DNA of 64,000 nucleotides from Seonamhaeicola maritimus (GTDB taxonomy: Bacteria; Bacteroidota; Bacteroidia; Flavobacteriales; Flavobacteriaceae), in contig NZ_VRKQ01000010.1 in assembly GCF_008056315.1 (NCBI RefSeq), forward strand, positions 124,001 to 188,000, given 5' to 3'. Below, piece by piece: positions 9,887 to 19,211 of this stretch (position 1 is its first letter; every line of letters begins with the position of its first letter). The notes under the pieces are model-generated. The model was given only the letters and a program-made list of their open reading frames with translations. It had not been told where the DNA came from and made no database searches. Both the position numbers and the translations under genes were made by a program.

Positions 9887-10546
9887 TCAATTTAATGTCA
9901 CTAACTTTTCGAAAAAGTCACTAGGGACTTCAGTCAAGTTGTTAAAATTGTAATCTGCTTCCTTTAAGGTGTTTTCATCCCCTATCCCTACGGAAATCAT
10001 GTTAGCATTTTTTGCAGCTTCAATACCAGCAATGGCATCTTCAAAAACGACACATTGTTTTGGTGTTAGATTAAGCTTTTCAGCTCCAATTAAAAACACC
10101 TCAGGGTCTGGTTTTGCCTTTGAAACACTATTACCATCTACAATACCAGCAAACCTATCATATAGCCCGATTTGTTTTAGAATTAAAGGTGCATTTTTAC
10201 TTGCAGAACCTAGCACGTACTTAATACCTACATTATCTAAAGCATCTAACAGTTCTGAGGCACCAGGAAGAATTTCATTCGCCCCCATTTTTGTTATATA
10301 ACCTAAATATTCCTCATTTTTACTTACCAGATATTCTTGTTTTTTTTCTTCGGAAATACTAATATTTCCAATTCCTAATAAGATTTCTAACGAGCGCACT
10401 CTACTTACACCTTTAAGTAACTCATTATGTTTCTCGGTAAATTCGAATCCCAAATCATCTGCAAGCTCTTTCCAAGCTAAATAATGATATTTAGCAGTGT
10501 CTACAATGACACCGTCTAAATCGAATATAACTCCTATCTTGTTCAT
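9887..10546 (-). CDS. pgmB: beta-phosphoglucomutase
   Basis: A 219-residue HAD-superfamily enzyme. The N-terminal motif FDLDGVIVDTAKYHYLAW gives the nucleophile Asp and general acid Asp (DLDG) and a cap-domain start typical of beta-phosphoglucomutase. LGSASKNAP supplies motif II and VFEDAIAGIEAAKNA motif IV. It isomerises beta-glucose 1-phosphate from the GH65 phosphorylase to glucose 6-phosphate in the cytoplasm. It sits 7 bp after the phosphorylase start and 4 bp from the transporter gene. Together the three genes form the energy-saving route for maltose. Confidence 0.92.
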   Translation of the reverse strand: MNKIGVIFDLDGVIVDTAKYHYLAWKELADDLGFEFTEKHNELLKGVSRVRSLEILLGIGNISISEEKKQEYLVSKNEEYLGYITKMGANEILPGASELLDALDNVGIKYVLGSASKNAPLILKQIGLYDRFAGIVDGNSVSKAKPDPEVFLIGAEKLNLTPKQCVVFEDAIAGIEAAKNANMISVGIGDENTLKEADYNFNNLTEVPSDFFEKLVTLN

Positions 10547-10550
10547 TTTT

Positions 10551-12047
10551 CTAATCAGTTATTTTATCTGTCACTCTTAATGTCAATAAACCTGCAATAA
10601 TCATGGATACTCCACCTACAACTAATGCATAAATTGGTTCACTATTAAAAAAGCTATTAAGCATAAACCCAAGTAATGAGGCAGCTACAATTTGTGGTAT
10701 TACAATAAAGAAATTGAATACTCCCATGTAATATCCCATCTTGTTTGATGGAAGTGCTCCTGTTAACATAGCATATGGAATTGAAAGAATTGAAGCCCAT
10801 GAAATACCAACACCAATCATTGATATTAATAGGTAATCTGGATTTCCTACAAAATAATATGATATCAACCCTAAACCTCCTAAAGTAAGACAGATTAAAT
10901 GTGCCCATTTTCTACTCGTATATTTTGCCAAAACAGGAATTAAAAATGACACCAATGCTGCCACCAAAAATTTAATCCCCATTAAAACCCCAACCCAATC
11001 AGCACCTTCATTATACAGACTTGAAGTAGTATCAGAAGTACCATAAATATGGCTTGTAACCCCTGATGTTGCATAAATCCACATTGAAAACATGGCAAAC
11101 CATGAAAAAAACTGAACAGGCGCTAGTTGTTTCATTGTCTTTGGCATTCGCAGTAAATCAGTCATTATACTAACAAACCCATTATTTGCATTTGCTCTTC
11201 TTAAGAAAGCTGCAAGAATAAATAGTAAACCAACAAAAGCAATACCAACAGTTAGAATATAAAGGTCCTTTTTAAGATCGTAAAAAACAATCGCCATTGT
11301 TGCTAATAGGCCAATAACCATCATTACTAATCCGGTTCTAACCTGTTTATTTGTACTTACTTCAATTTGGGATTCCTCTTCCCCTTCAACATGATTAGCT
11401 TTCTCAAACGCCTCAAATTCTTCAGGAGTATATTCCTTTGATCGAACCACAGTCCAAAGCACCGCTAAGAAAAAGGCGGCGGCTCCAATATAAAAAGAAT
11501 ACTTAACAGTATCCGGTATAACTCCTTCGGGTGCCGTATCACTTATATTAAACCAATTGGAAAACACATACGGTAAAGAAGACCCCACAAAACCACCAAT
11601 TCCTATAAAAAAGCTTTGCATAGCAAAACCTAAAGTTCTTTGCTTATCAGATAAATTATCCCCAACAAAAGCCCTGAATGGCTCCATGGTAATGTTTATT
11701 GATGCATCCATAATCCACAATACGCCAATTGCCATCCATAATATTGGAGAATTGGGCATTAAACATAAGGCAATTGATGCCAAAATAGCCCCAGCTAAGA
11801 AATAGGGTCTACGTCGACCTAATTTTTTATGCCAAGTCCTATCACTAAAGTATCCAATTATGGGTTGAACTATTAACCCAGTTACAGGAGCTGCTAGCCA
11901 ATAAACAGCAAGTTCATCTACTTGTGCTCCAAGGGTTTCAAATATTCTGGAGGTATTAGCATTTTGTAATGCAAATCCGAATTGGATTCCTAAGAAACCG
12001 AAACTCATGTTCCAAATTTCCCAGAAACTTAATCTACGCTTTTCCAT
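10551..12047 (-). CDS. MFS sugar transporter, maltose/maltodextrin type (SLC45/GPH-like)
   Basis: A 498-residue inner-membrane protein with about 12 hydrophobic segments and a long cytoplasmic loop near residues 205-235. It opens with WNMSFGFLGIQFGFALQNANTSRIF and has the loop 2-3 motif DRTWHKKLGRRRPYF, both typical of the SLC45-like sugar/proton symporters that sit beside GH65/beta-PGM genes in Flavobacteriia. It should import maltose or short maltodextrins from the periplasm. First gene of the minus-strand operon; its leader holds three stacked inverted repeats. Substrate is inferred from neighbours. Confidence 0.88.
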   Translation of the reverse strand: MEKRRLSFWEIWNMSFGFLGIQFGFALQNANTSRIFETLGAQVDELAVYWLAAPVTGLIVQPIIGYFSDRTWHKKLGRRRPYFLAGAILASIALCLMPNSPILWMAIGVLWIMDASINITMEPFRAFVGDNLSDKQRTLGFAMQSFFIGIGGFVGSSLPYVFSNWFNISDTAPEGVIPDTVKYSFYIGAAAFFLAVLWTVVRSKEYTPEEFEAFEKANHVEGEEESQIEVSTNKQVRTGLVMMVIGLLATMAIVFYDLKKDLYILTVGIAFVGLLFILAAFLRRANANNGFVSIMTDLLRMPKTMKQLAPVQFFSWFAMFSMWIYATSGVTSHIYGTSDTTSSLYNEGADWVGVLMGIKFLVAALVSFLIPVLAKYTSRKWAHLICLTLGGLGLISYYFVGNPDYLLISMIGVGISWASILSIPYAMLTGALPSNKMGYYMGVFNFFIVIPQIVAASLLGFMLNSFFNSEPIYALVVGGVSMIIAGLLTLRVTDKITD

Positions 12048-12049
12048 TA

Positions 12050-12132
12050 AATAGTATGTTTAAATTAATACTATTTGATAAGCGATATATACTTATCAAA
12101 ACTTATGTGAGAAGTGAAAATATAAGTTTTGA
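12050..12132 (-). promoter_or_regulatory. Three stacked, partly overlapping inverted repeats in the transporter operon leader
   Basis: The lacI-transporter gap carries three inverted repeats. They are TCAAAACTTAT/ATAAGTTTTGA (12096-12106 with 12122-12132), TTTGATAAG/CTTATCAAA (12074-12082 with 12092-12100), and AATAGTAT/ATACTATT (12050-12057 with 12068-12075). The first two share bases 12096-12100 and the last two share 12074-12075, so neighbouring hairpins exclude each other. They could be protein operators, a terminator for lacI, or an attenuator. No strong T-run follows any of them, so plain termination is not clear. Confidence 0.45.
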
Positions 12133-12160
12133 TTTCGCATCAAAGATATAGAAAAGATTT

Positions 12161-13255
12161 TTATTCTTCCAAATAAATTTTTGATTTAGTAGATTCTCTC
12201 TCAATAATTTCGGTCTCAATTACCATCTTTATAAAGTCCTTTTTACGGTCTGTATTTACTATGTAAGAATCCTGTTCAGCATCCTCTGCTTCAAGCCTGT
12301 CAATAAGCAAATTTGCTGACTGTTCGCCAATTTTTTGACCATGCTGACTAACGGTTGTCAAGCTTGGTGTGGCGTGCTTTGAAAGCACCCCATCTGTAAA
12401 TCCTATAACCTGAATATCATCTGGAATATTTAACCCTAATTTTCTAGCAACTTTCATTGCTGTAACGGCATAAAGCTCGTTTACGGCAAACACCCCATCA
12501 ATGTTTTTATTCATTCTGAAAAAGGTTTCTATTTCATTTTCAAGAATCTCTAAATGATTTTCAACATCCAAACTATCATCAATCTTTAAAATCAGGTTAG
12601 GCTCTGCCTCAATCTCATTTTCTTGTAAAGCTTGTAAATACCCTTGGGTTCTTAGTCTACCAACACTTACATAGTCCATTGTAGTGATTAATGCTATATT
12701 TTTACAATCATTTTCAATAAGTTTTTTCACGGCCTTAACCGCGCCTTTCATATCATCAACAATCACCTTATCACAATCTACCTCAGCAACAACCCGATCA
12801 AACATCACTATTGGCATTCCTTGATCAATAGTAGCATTAAAATGATGATAATCCTGTTTCAATAATGTTTCCTTAGAAATGGATAGAATAAAACCATCAA
12901 TACTACCCCCAGCAAGTAGTTCCATATTGATAACTTCTTTGGTAAATGATTCATTCGACAAGCCCACAATTACGTTATAACCTCTTCTATTAGCAACTCT
13001 TTCAATACCTCTAATCACTGTTGAAAAGAAGTGATGTACTATTTCGGGAATAAGGATCCCAATTGTCTTAGTCTTTCTATTCTTTAAACTAAGGGCAATA
13101 TTATTGGGACGATAGTTATAAAGTTTAGCAAAGGCTTGAATTTTCTGTGTAGTATCTTCACTTATTTCTTTGCTTCCACTCAAGGCTTTTGAAACAGTAG
13201 AAACCGACACGTCTAATTCTTTGGCAATCTGTTTTAATGTAATTTTTCTCTTCAT
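12161..13255 (-). CDS. LacI-family transcriptional regulator of the maltodextrin locus
   Basis: A 364-residue repressor. Residues 1-50 are the LacI helix-turn-helix (ITLKQIAKELDVSVSTVSKALSG) followed by a hinge helix (RPNNIALSLKNRKTKTIGILIP), then a periplasmic-binding-protein-like sensor domain (IDGVFAVNELYAVTAMKVA; DIQVIGFTDG). It sits between the two divergent operons and reads in the same direction as the transporter operon. A perfect 14-bp palindrome of LacI type lies at 13378-13391, ahead of susC. It probably controls both operons in response to a maltose-type sugar. The inducer is not visible from sequence. Confidence 0.9.
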   Translation of the reverse strand: MKRKITLKQIAKELDVSVSTVSKALSGSKEISEDTTQKIQAFAKLYNYRPNNIALSLKNRKTKTIGILIPEIVHHFFSTVIRGIERVANRRGYNVIVGLSNESFTKEVINMELLAGGSIDGFILSISKETLLKQDYHHFNATIDQGMPIVMFDRVVAEVDCDKVIVDDMKGAVKAVKKLIENDCKNIALITTMDYVSVGRLRTQGYLQALQENEIEAEPNLILKIDDSLDVENHLEILENEIETFFRMNKNIDGVFAVNELYAVTAMKVARKLGLNIPDDIQVIGFTDGVLSKHATPSLTTVSQHGQKIGEQSANLLIDRLEAEDAEQDSYIVNTDRKKDFIKMVIETEIIERESTKSKIYLEE

Positions 13256-13341
13256 GTGCTAATAATCAGTTTAGTAGGGAAATTGCATTTGTAAAGTTAA
13301 ATATAAACATATTAAAACAACTGCTCAAATATTAGGTTTTC

Positions 13342-13364
13342 TTAGTTTTTCGACTAAAAACTAA
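13342..13364. promoter_or_regulatory. AT-rich inverted repeat in the lacI-susC divergent region
   Basis: TTAGTTTTT (13342-13350) and AAAAACTAA (13356-13364) form a perfect 9-bp inverted repeat with a 5-base loop, 14 bp from the LacI-type palindrome. It lies between two divergent promoters, so a terminator role is unlikely; a second operator or promoter-proximal structure is possible. Confidence 0.35.
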
Positions 13365-13377
13365 AAAGTTGTCAACA

Positions 13378-13391
13378 CGAAAACGTTTTCG
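13378..13391. promoter_or_regulatory. Probable LacI-family operator
   Basis: CGAAAACGTTTTCG is a perfect 14-bp palindrome with the central CG typical of LacI/GalR-family operators. It lies 112 bp upstream of the susC start and 122 bp upstream of lacI, in the divergent intergenic region, where the adjacent LacI-family protein could control both directions. Confidence 0.65.
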
Positions 13392-13502
13392 CTAGGAATT
13401 TCGTAATTCTAAATTCTTTGTTTACAGTTTCTTTATCTAGTTTTATCCTCGAGAAGTGAAAATATAATTGACTAACTAGACATTAATTTTAAAAGTTATT
13501 GT

Positions 13503-16412
13503 ATGAAAACAACAATGAATAGGTTACTACTTTTTATATTTTTTGTGCCAATTGGAATATTTGCACAATCTATAGTAAAAGGAACGGTAACAGAAAAATC
13601 AACAGCTATTCCTCTACCTGGAGTAAATGTTGTTATTAAAGGTACAACTACAGGAACTGCTACAGACTTTGATGGCAACTATCAGATTGAAGCTAACAAC
13701 GGAGACATTTTAGTCTTTACTTACGTTGGCTATCAACCTATAGAAGCTACTTTTACTGGTCAAGCAAATCTGAATGTTGAATTAACCGAAGATGCTGCCC
13801 AATTGGATGAGGTTGTAATTATTGGATATGGTTCTACAACTAAAAAGGACGCTACCGGTTCTGTAGAAGCTATTACATCTGAAGATTTTACTAAAGGAAA
13901 TATTGTAACTCCTGAAAATCTTTTAAGTGGTAGAATTTCTGGTGTTAGTATTACAACAAGTGGTGCTCCTGGTTCCGGTTCGCAAATTAGAATTCGTGGT
14001 GGCTCCTCAATTTCGGCATCAAATGACCCGCTAATTATTATCGATGGTTTACCTATTACTAATAACGGCGTAGGTGGATCTAGAGGTGTTTTAGCAAGTA
14101 TCAATCCTAGCGATATTGATTCGTTCTCGGTTTTAAAAGATGCTTCAGCTACAGCAATATATGGTTCTAGAGCTGCCAATGGTGTTATAATTATTGTTAC
14201 CAAAAAAGGTAAATCAACGTTTAGTGCGACATTAGACTCTCAATATAGTTTTGGAGAATTAACCGACAGAATAAACGTTTTCAATGGGAATGATTATAGA
14301 AACTTAGTAAGGTCTCAACCAATTAACGGAACTACTCTAGACGAAAGTCTTTTAGGTGGTGCCAACACTAATTGGCAAGATGAGATTTTTAGAAATACGG
14401 TATCATCTCAACATAACCTATCTTTACAGGGATCACTTTTTAAAGCAATTCCAGCAAGATTTTCTTTTGGACTTACAGATCAAGAAGGTGCGCTTTTAAC
14501 TTCAACATTTGAGCGTAGAAACTTAGGTTTAGCATTAAACCCTAGCCTTTTTGATGATCACTTAAAAATTAACATTAACGCAAATCTTTCTTTTGAAGAT
14601 AACAGGTTTGGTGATTCAGGTCAAATAGGGGCTGCCTTAAGATACAACCCTACTAAACCTGTTTACGACCAGTCTTCTCCTTTTGGAGGGTTTTATCAAC
14701 ATAGAAACGGTTCTATAGTTTCTAACGGAACAACAAACCCAGTAGCTTCATTATTACAAACAAATAACTTAGGTGATTCTAACAGAAGCTATGGAAATAT
14801 AAATTTTGATTACAAATTCCATTTCTTACCAGAATTAAGAGCAGTTGTAAATATTGGTTATGACAATATTAAAGCAAAAACTATTAATTCTTCTTCTACT
14901 TTGGTTGCAACCAATGATGATGTTAAAGGTAATTCTTCATTAGGTTTTCAAAAAAGAACCAATGAGTTGCTAGATGGTTATTTAACTTATAATAAGGAAT
15001 TTGACAAATTCAGAACTGAGTTTACCGCTGGTTATTCTTATCAAAGATTCACAAATGAAGGTGATAATACAGGAAACAAAAGAGACCCTCTTAGTTTCCC
15101 TTCTACCTTTGCTGATCCAGACGTAGTATTAATTGGTTACTTTGGTAGAGCAAACTTTACTTTATCAGACAAATACTTGGTAACGCTGACATACAGACGT
15201 GATGGAACATCGCGTTTCAGTGAAAAAAATAGATGGGGTGATTTCCCTGCAGCGGCAGTTGCTTGGAATATTAGCGATGAGGACTTTTTAAAAGACTCTA
15301 ATGTAATTTCTAACTTAAAATTAAGAGCTGGTTACGGTATTACAGGGCAGCAAGATGTTGGTGAAAAAGACGTTTTCTTAAACCGTTATAGAGCAGGTGA
15401 CCAAAATTCTCAATACCAATTTGATAATGTAGTTATCCAATCTTTAATTGCATCTGAAATCAACCCAGATTTGAAATGGGAAGAAACTTCAACACTGGAA
15501 TTTGGTATAGATTATGGTTTATTTAACAATCGTGTGTCAGGATCATTAAATTTATTCCAAAAGAATTCTAAAGATTTATTGTTTGTTGCTGCTGTCGCAG
15601 ATGGCGCAAATTTCTCAAACAGCGTAGTTCAAAACATTGGTGAGTTACAAATTCAAGGTATTGAGTTTTCTACCAACGTAGATGTCATTAAAAAAGACGA
15701 TTTAAGCATAGACTTTAATTTCAATGCTACTTTTTTAGATAGAGAAATTCAAAACTTAGCTTTGGGTCAAGACGTAAGAACTGGTGGTATTGCAGGCGGA
15801 ACAGGTAATAACATTCAATTACATAGAATTGGAGAAGCGCCAAACTCATTTAGTGTTTACAAACAATTATATGATGTTGCTGGAAACCCAATTGAAGGTG
15901 CTTATTTAGATACTAACGGAGATAATGTTATAAATGATGACGATAGATACTTAAAAGAGAATCCTGGAGCAGATGTTATTCTAGGTTTCCAATCTAATAT
16001 CAATTACAAAAATTTCGATTTAGCATTTAACATGAGAGCTAACTTAGGTAATTATGTCTATAATAATGTTAACTCTTCGAACGCTCAATTAGAGAGACTT
16101 CAAGATAATGCCGTATTAGGAAATTTGCCTACATCTGTATTAAATACAAATTTTGTACGAACATCAGATGTGATTATCTCAGATATTTATTTAGAAGATG
16201 CTTCATTCTTAAAAATGGACAACATTACTCTAGGATATACATTTAATGATGTATGTAAAGGATTAAAAAGTGTGAGACTTTGGGGTGGTATACAAAATGT
16301 ATTCACCATTACTAACTACACAGGTTTAGATCCTGAAGTATTTAATGGAATTGATAATTTGATTTACCCTAGACCAAGAACAATTTTGGCGGGAGCTAAT
16401 TTTAAATTTTAA
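13503..16412 (+). CDS. susC: SusC-like TonB-dependent outer-membrane transporter
   Basis: A 969-residue protein with a signal peptide (about 1-21, ending GIFAQ). A carboxypeptidase-D-like regulatory domain follows (VKGTVTEKSTAIPLPGVNVV; about 23-100), then the TonB box/plug start LDEVVIIGYG near residue 101 and a plug domain to about 230, then a beta-barrel ending in a C-terminal aromatic-rich strand (AGANFKF). It forms the outer-membrane pore that, with SusD, imports maltodextrins using TonB energy. It is first in the plus-strand operon, 10 bp from susD. The symbol is used in the sense of SusC family. Confidence 0.95.
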   Translation: MKTTMNRLLLFIFFVPIGIFAQSIVKGTVTEKSTAIPLPGVNVVIKGTTTGTATDFDGNYQIEANNGDILVFTYVGYQPIEATFTGQANLNVELTEDAAQLDEVVIIGYGSTTKKDATGSVEAITSEDFTKGNIVTPENLLSGRISGVSITTSGAPGSGSQIRIRGGSSISASNDPLIIIDGLPITNNGVGGSRGVLASINPSDIDSFSVLKDASATAIYGSRAANGVIIIVTKKGKSTFSATLDSQYSFGELTDRINVFNGNDYRNLVRSQPINGTTLDESLLGGANTNWQDEIFRNTVSSQHNLSLQGSLFKAIPARFSFGLTDQEGALLTSTFERRNLGLALNPSLFDDHLKININANLSFEDNRFGDSGQIGAALRYNPTKPVYDQSSPFGGFYQHRNGSIVSNGTTNPVASLLQTNNLGDSNRSYGNINFDYKFHFLPELRAVVNIGYDNIKAKTINSSSTLVATNDDVKGNSSLGFQKRTNELLDGYLTYNKEFDKFRTEFTAGYSYQRFTNEGDNTGNKRDPLSFPSTFADPDVVLIGYFGRANFTLSDKYLVTLTYRRDGTSRFSEKNRWGDFPAAAVAWNISDEDFLKDSNVISNLKLRAGYGITGQQDVGEKDVFLNRYRAGDQNSQYQFDNVVIQSLIASEINPDLKWEETSTLEFGIDYGLFNNRVSGSLNLFQKNSKDLLFVAAVADGANFSNSVVQNIGELQIQGIEFSTNVDVIKKDDLSIDFNFNATFLDREIQNLALGQDVRTGGIAGGTGNNIQLHRIGEAPNSFSVYKQLYDVAGNPIEGAYLDTNGDNVINDDDRYLKENPGADVILGFQSNINYKNFDLAFNMRANLGNYVYNNVNSSNAQLERLQDNAVLGNLPTSVLNTNFVRTSDVIISDIYLEDASFLKMDNITLGYTFNDVCKGLKSVRLWGGIQNVFTITNYTGLDPEVFNGIDNLIYPRPRTILAGANFKF

Positions 16413-16422
16413 AAAAATAACT

Positions 16423-18024
16423 ATGAAAACAAGATTTAAAATAAACAAAGCACTTGGTTTTATATTGCTTTTTGCAATGGTATTTACATCATGTACAGAT
16501 GATTTAGATATAACACCAAATGATGACCAAACAACATTAAGCGAAGACTTATATGTTGATGAAGGAGCCTACAAGCAAGTATTGGCGGGTATTTATGCAA
16601 ATTTAGCATTAACAGGGACAGATGGTGCAGGCAGTTCTAACTTAAAAAATATTGATGCTGGAACCAGTCAATTTGGGCGTGTACTTTTATATACACAAAC
16701 ATTAGCTGCAGACCAAATGATATGGTCTTATGAGAATGACCCAGGAACCAGAGAGTTACAAAGAAATCTTTGGACAGCTCAAAACCCACTATTATTAGGA
16801 ATGTTTAGTAGAGCTCACTTATCAATAGCTTTAGCTAATGACTTTTTAAGAGAAACTACTGATGAAAAACTAGACGCTAGAGAGGTTTCCTCATCAGTAA
16901 GAAGTGAAATTCCTGCTTACAGAGCGGAGGCAAGACTAATGAGAGCCATGGCATATTATTATATGATGGATCTTTTTGGACAAGCAAATTTTACTACCGA
17001 AAATGACGCTCTAAATTCTCAGCTTCCAGCTTATGGTAGAGCAGAATTATTCAACTTTGTAGAATCTGAATTATTAGAAATTGAATCCGATTTAATAGGT
17101 GCAAGACAAAATCAATATGGACGCGCTGATAAAGCAGTTGCCTACATGATTTTAGCTAAAATGTATTTGAATGCAGAGGTTTATATTAATGAAGACAGAT
17201 ATAGTGATTGTGTTAGTTATTGTGACAAAATAATCAATAGTGGTTATTCCTTAGCTAGTAACTATTTACACAATTTCATGGCAGACAACAATACCAACTC
17301 TGCTATAGAGGAGGTTATTTTCCCTATAGTTTCTGATGGTATTACAACACAAAACTATGGTCCTACAACGGTAATGATAAATGGTGCTGTAGGAAGCATT
17401 GAGGAAAACGGAACAGAAGTTGGTGTAGGCGCTGGTGGATGGGGAGGTGCTCTTAGGGTACGTAAACAATTTGCTCAATTATTTGATGGTGCTTTTGGTG
17501 ATGACGACAGAAACACTTTGATTACGGAAGATAGACCAATTGATATTTCTGATATCTCGGATAAAGATACTGGATACATTATTCAAAAGTATTCAAATGC
17601 TACCTCTACGGGAGGATTTGGAGTAGATCAAACTTTTGTTGATACAGACTTCCCTTTATTTAGATTAGCAGACGTATACTTAATGTATGCTGAAGCCCAT
17701 TTAAGAGGAGGAGGAGGAAGTGCTTCAACGGCACTTGGATATCTTAATTCATTAAGAACAAGAGCTAATAACCCAGCTATTTTAACTTCTGGCGAAATGA
17801 CTCTAGATTATATTTTAGACGAAAGAGCAAGAGAACTACACTGGGAGGCTCATAGAAGACAAGACTTAATTAGATACGGTAGATTTACTGGAGGTAATTA
17901 TAATTGGGCTTGGAAAGGAAACGGTAGTAATGGTATTGCTTTACCTGCTCATATGGCTTTATACCCTATTCCATCTGCAAGTTTAGCAGTTAATCCAAAC
18001 TTAACTCAAAATCCAGGATATTAA
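16423..18024 (+). CDS. susD: SusD-like starch-binding surface lipoprotein
   Basis: A 533-residue lipoprotein (signal ending VFTSCTDD). It has the RagB/SusD features: early DNQTTLSEDLYVDEGAY-type region, TPR-like helices in the first third (YRAEARLMRAMAYYYMMDLFG near residue 166) and the C-terminal signature LDERARELHWEAHRRQDLIRYG near 465. It caps the SusC pore and binds the glucan at the cell surface. Spacing to susC (10 bp) and to the SusE-like gene (17 bp) shows one operon. Confidence 0.95.
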   Translation: MKTRFKINKALGFILLFAMVFTSCTDDLDITPNDDQTTLSEDLYVDEGAYKQVLAGIYANLALTGTDGAGSSNLKNIDAGTSQFGRVLLYTQTLAADQMIWSYENDPGTRELQRNLWTAQNPLLLGMFSRAHLSIALANDFLRETTDEKLDAREVSSSVRSEIPAYRAEARLMRAMAYYYMMDLFGQANFTTENDALNSQLPAYGRAELFNFVESELLEIESDLIGARQNQYGRADKAVAYMILAKMYLNAEVYINEDRYSDCVSYCDKIINSGYSLASNYLHNFMADNNTNSAIEEVIFPIVSDGITTQNYGPTTVMINGAVGSIEENGTEVGVGAGGWGGALRVRKQFAQLFDGAFGDDDRNTLITEDRPIDISDISDKDTGYIIQKYSNATSTGGFGVDQTFVDTDFPLFRLADVYLMYAEAHLRGGGGSASTALGYLNSLRTRANNPAILTSGEMTLDYILDERARELHWEAHRRQDLIRYGRFTGGNYNWAWKGNGSNGIALPAHMALYPIPSASLAVNPNLTQNPGY

Positions 18025-18041
18025 AATTTAAAAAATTATAA

Positions 18042-19199
18042 ATGATGAAAAATTTTAAAAACATTTCTAGTATCATTGGTTTGGTTATGCTTTTCTTTGC
18101 TACCTCTTGTGATGATACTACAGATAAATTCTATATATCTGACCCAACGGCACCAGTATTGACAAATTTGAGCTTTTCTCAATTAGAGCTAGACGCTTTA
18201 AATACGTCAAACCCGGCAGTAACCTTAAGCTGGTCAGAATCAGATTATGGTCAACAAACCGCCGTTAATTACGCTGTTGAATTTGCTAGTGATGAAGCCT
18301 TTACTGAATCTTATACGGCTGCAACGGTAACAGGAAGAAACACAATTACTTTTTCAATAAGTGAAATTAATGCAACAGCTGGTAATACTGGTTTAAACCC
18401 ATTTGAATGGGCTACTTTATATACTAGAGTAGTTGCTTCTTTAGGGACTCAACAAGGTAAACCTATTGCTTCAAACACTCTAAACTTTGATGTATACCCT
18501 TATTTCAACTATTCGTTTGAAGATTACTATTTAGTGGGAAGTGCAACAGCACGAGGGTGGAATAATAACGATAATAATCCACCTCTTTTTAGAGATGAAA
18601 GTAATAGTCAGATATTCTATTACACAGGTTATTTTGATAAGGCTGGTTCTGATGCAGGTGATGGCAGATTCAAAGTTCTTGAAACTAAGGGACTATGGCA
18701 ACCTCAATGGGGTACTTCATATCCTGATTTAGATGATACTGATCCAGTAGAAGCTAGTGGAGGTATTGCTAGTAATCCACCAGGTATACCAAACCCAAGT
18801 GACCCTGATGATATGAGAGATCCTGGGAGATTTGGCGTAACTGATTCTGGCTACTTTACCTTTACAATCAATTTTGCTAGTAAAACGTTTTCAGTTGAGT
18901 CATTCGATGAATCAGGAATTACAAGCCCTACTTCACTCGAAATTCAAGGATCAAGTGTTGAAACTACGACAATGACTGCTTTAACTTTTGATGGTCATAT
19001 ATGGTATGCAACTGGAGTACATTTAGTACCTGGAGAGCTAGCTTTTATAGCTGATGGAAACGCTTGGGGAAGTACAACATCTTTTTCTGGAGTGGCAACT
19101 GATGGCGGTGGTTCAATCCCTGTTATTGTAGAAGACGATTATGATATTTGGTTTAATGATTTAACTGGCAGGTATATAATGGTACCGTTAAACTTATAA
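18042..19199 (+). CDS. SusE-like surface lipoprotein
   Basis: A 385-residue lipoprotein (signal ending FATSCDDT). The N-terminal half is a SusE-type domain (PTAPVLTNLSFSQLELDAL; LSWSESDYG) of immunoglobulin-like fold. The C-terminal half has two beta-rich segments resembling the starch-binding modules of SusE/SusF (YLVGSATARGWNNNDNNPP; WYATGVHLVPGELAFIADG). It probably holds alpha-glucan at the cell surface and has no enzymatic motif. It follows susD by 17 bp and precedes the SusF-like gene by 12 bp. The ATG at 18042 is followed at once by another in frame; either may be used. Confidence 0.85.
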   Translation: MMKNFKNISSIIGLVMLFFATSCDDTTDKFYISDPTAPVLTNLSFSQLELDALNTSNPAVTLSWSESDYGQQTAVNYAVEFASDEAFTESYTAATVTGRNTITFSISEINATAGNTGLNPFEWATLYTRVVASLGTQQGKPIASNTLNFDVYPYFNYSFEDYYLVGSATARGWNNNDNNPPLFRDESNSQIFYYTGYFDKAGSDAGDGRFKVLETKGLWQPQWGTSYPDLDDTDPVEASGGIASNPPGIPNPSDPDDMRDPGRFGVTDSGYFTFTINFASKTFSVESFDESGITSPTSLEIQGSSVETTTMTALTFDGHIWYATGVHLVPGELAFIADGNAWGSTTSFSGVATDGGGSIPVIVEDDYDIWFNDLTGRYIMVPLNL

Positions 19200-19211
19200 A
19201 AAAATAATACT

